A stretch of DNA of 64,000 nt from Marisediminicola sp040546025 (GTDB lineage: Bacteria; Actinomycetota; Actinomycetes; Actinomycetales; Microbacteriaceae), in contig NZ_JBEPNA010000006.1 in the NCBI RefSeq assembly GCF_040546025.1, positions 62,001 through 126,000 on the forward strand, read 5' to 3'. Of this stretch, positions 63,252 through 64,000 are shown piece by piece. Positions within the stretch are counted from its first letter, which is position 1. Each line of letters begins with the position of its first letter. Below the pieces are notes generated by a model. It was not told the origin of the DNA and ran no database searches. It was given only the letters and a program-made list of their open reading frames with translations. A program made the translations under genes and the position numbers.

Positions 63252-64000
63252 TCAGCGCGTCCGGATGCTGCCGGTCGGCCCGGCTGCGAGCGTGTCAGAC
63301 ACCTCGCGACGCTCGATCCACGCGAGCGCGGCGGTGTTGAACAGGTCGACGTTCTCAATGTTCCACTGGTGGTGCATCCCGGGCGCGATCGCGGTGCGGG
63401 CACCGGGAATCGACTCGGCGATGCGGCGCAGCGAGTGCGACCTGACGAACGCGGCATCGCGCTCCCCCGCGACCGCGAGCGTCGGAGCGCGCACCGCGGC
63501 GAGCATCTCACCCGGGATTCCCCCTCCGACCTCGTCGAGGATCAGCCGCGCGGTCTCCTGTCGGATGCCGAGGCCGGTGTCGACGAACAGGTCGCGCGAG
63601 TCGGCCGGCAGCCGGTAGGAGCGGGCGAGTCCTTCCCAGAACCAGCGGTGATTCCACGCGCGGATCATCAGGGAGCCGGCCAGTCGCTGGCCGGACGGTA
63701 CCGGCGTCACGGTCGGGCTCGCGAGGAAGAGGCTCGTCACGGCCGGCGGATGCCTCGCGGCGAGCGCGAGCGCCACGCTCGACCCGAGGGACAGCCCCAC
63801 GATGTGCGCCCGCCCATCGTGGGCGCGGTCCGCGATCATTCCGGCGACGCGATCCGCAGCATCCGCCACCGAGGTCCACTCCTCCGCGTGGCTCTCGCCG
63901 AAACCCGGCAGGTCGGGCACGAGCGTGTGTACGCGCGAGAATGCCGGGAGCTGTTCGCCCCACATCCAGCCCGCGACGTTGCCGCCGTGCAAGAACACGA
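63252..64000 (-). CDS. Alpha/beta hydrolase (5' end beyond window)
   Basis: The frame is open to the window edge, so the N-terminus is missing. The visible 248 residues are an alpha/beta-hydrolase fold: oxyanion-hole FLHGGNVAG at the truncated start, nucleophile elbow VGLSLGSSVALA (Ser), Asp region in VAGERDAAFV and the final His in GMHHQWNIEN. A cap domain of about 60 residues (residues 105-165) is helical. Substrate unknown; it resembles epoxide hydrolase/esterase-type members. Separated by 142 nt from eno. Confidence 0.85.
   Translation of the reverse strand, partial: VFLHGGNVAGWMWGEQLPAFSRVHTLVPDLPGFGESHAEEWTSVADAADRVAGMIADRAHDGRAHIVGLSLGSSVALALAARHPPAVTSLFLASPTVTPVPSGQRLAGSLMIRAWNHRWFWEGLARSYRLPADSRDLFVDTGLGIRQETARLILDEVGGGIPGEMLAAVRAPTLAVAGERDAAFVRSHSLRRIAESIPGARTAIAPGMHHQWNIENVDLFNTAALAWIERREVSDTLAAGPTGSIRTR

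Overview
The window reads as chromosome of a high-GC actinobacterium, most likely Microbacteriaceae. Supporting signs are strong GC bias at third codon positions, frequent GTG/TTG starts, 4-nt ATGA/GTGA gene overlaps, a mycothiol enzyme (mca), many GGATGC/GCATCC words, and a gene order matching the Mycobacterium tuberculosis Rv1080-Rv1095 block (greA, DUF4307, mca, small membrane protein, trhA, cis-prenyltransferase, phoH). The family assignment is inference from gene content; no 16S rRNA is present.

Layout. 1-8.8 kb is core: phoH (cut by the window edge), a class V aminotransferase, a cis-prenyltransferase, trhA, mca, greA, ilvA and an AI-2E-type permease. 8.8-12.7 kb is a four-gene ABC importer, followed by an AlkZ/YcaQ-like protein and a lipoprotein. 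15.5-21.3 kb is a tripartite tricarboxylate transporter (tctCBA) divergent from a CitA/CitB-type two-component system. htpX and lemA follow.

23.2-53.0 kb is a large nitrogen-heterocycle catabolic region. It encodes a near-complete purine route: guanine deaminase, molybdenum xanthine dehydrogenase, urate oxidase, HIU hydrolase, OHCU decarboxylase, allantoinase, allantoate amidohydrolase and ureidoglycine-glyoxylate aminotransferase. It then appears to continue through an oxalurate/oxamate branch, with a GGT-fold HpxW-like enzyme and an HpxZ-HpxY-like fused amidase. MocA-like cofactor maturation, MTHFR, FmdA-type amidase, RpiR and XRE-cupin regulators accompany it. Embedded at 30.4-38.0 kb is a second operon for an unidentified substrate: cytosine-deaminase-like hydrolase, NitT/TauT-type ABC importer, SDR, FAD oxidase, creatininase-like hydrolase and PNPOx-like protein.

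53.2-64 kb has a GH1 protein lacking its nucleophile, a large Ig-like membrane protein, a tRNA-Leu(UAA) with a short variable arm, ndh, a mycosin-like protease, the DUF501-ftsB-eno core block and a cut alpha/beta hydrolase.

The most unusual non-coding signal is a family of short repeats (CTTTCATYATTCAGGAG) placed directly after stop codons of convergent genes at 3.7-4.07 kb and 28.2-28.6 kb. They form facing arrays with constant spacing inside each arm (33, 33, 44 and 54 bp) around a central GGATGC/GCATCC hairpin. A separate 62-bp dyad element recurs at three sites. A 67-bp hairpin occurs as two identical copies flanking a segment with an 8-bp tandem repeat. Several enzymes look decayed or altered: the GH1 protein, an 8-oxoguanine-deaminase-like protein and an SDR with an internal deletion.
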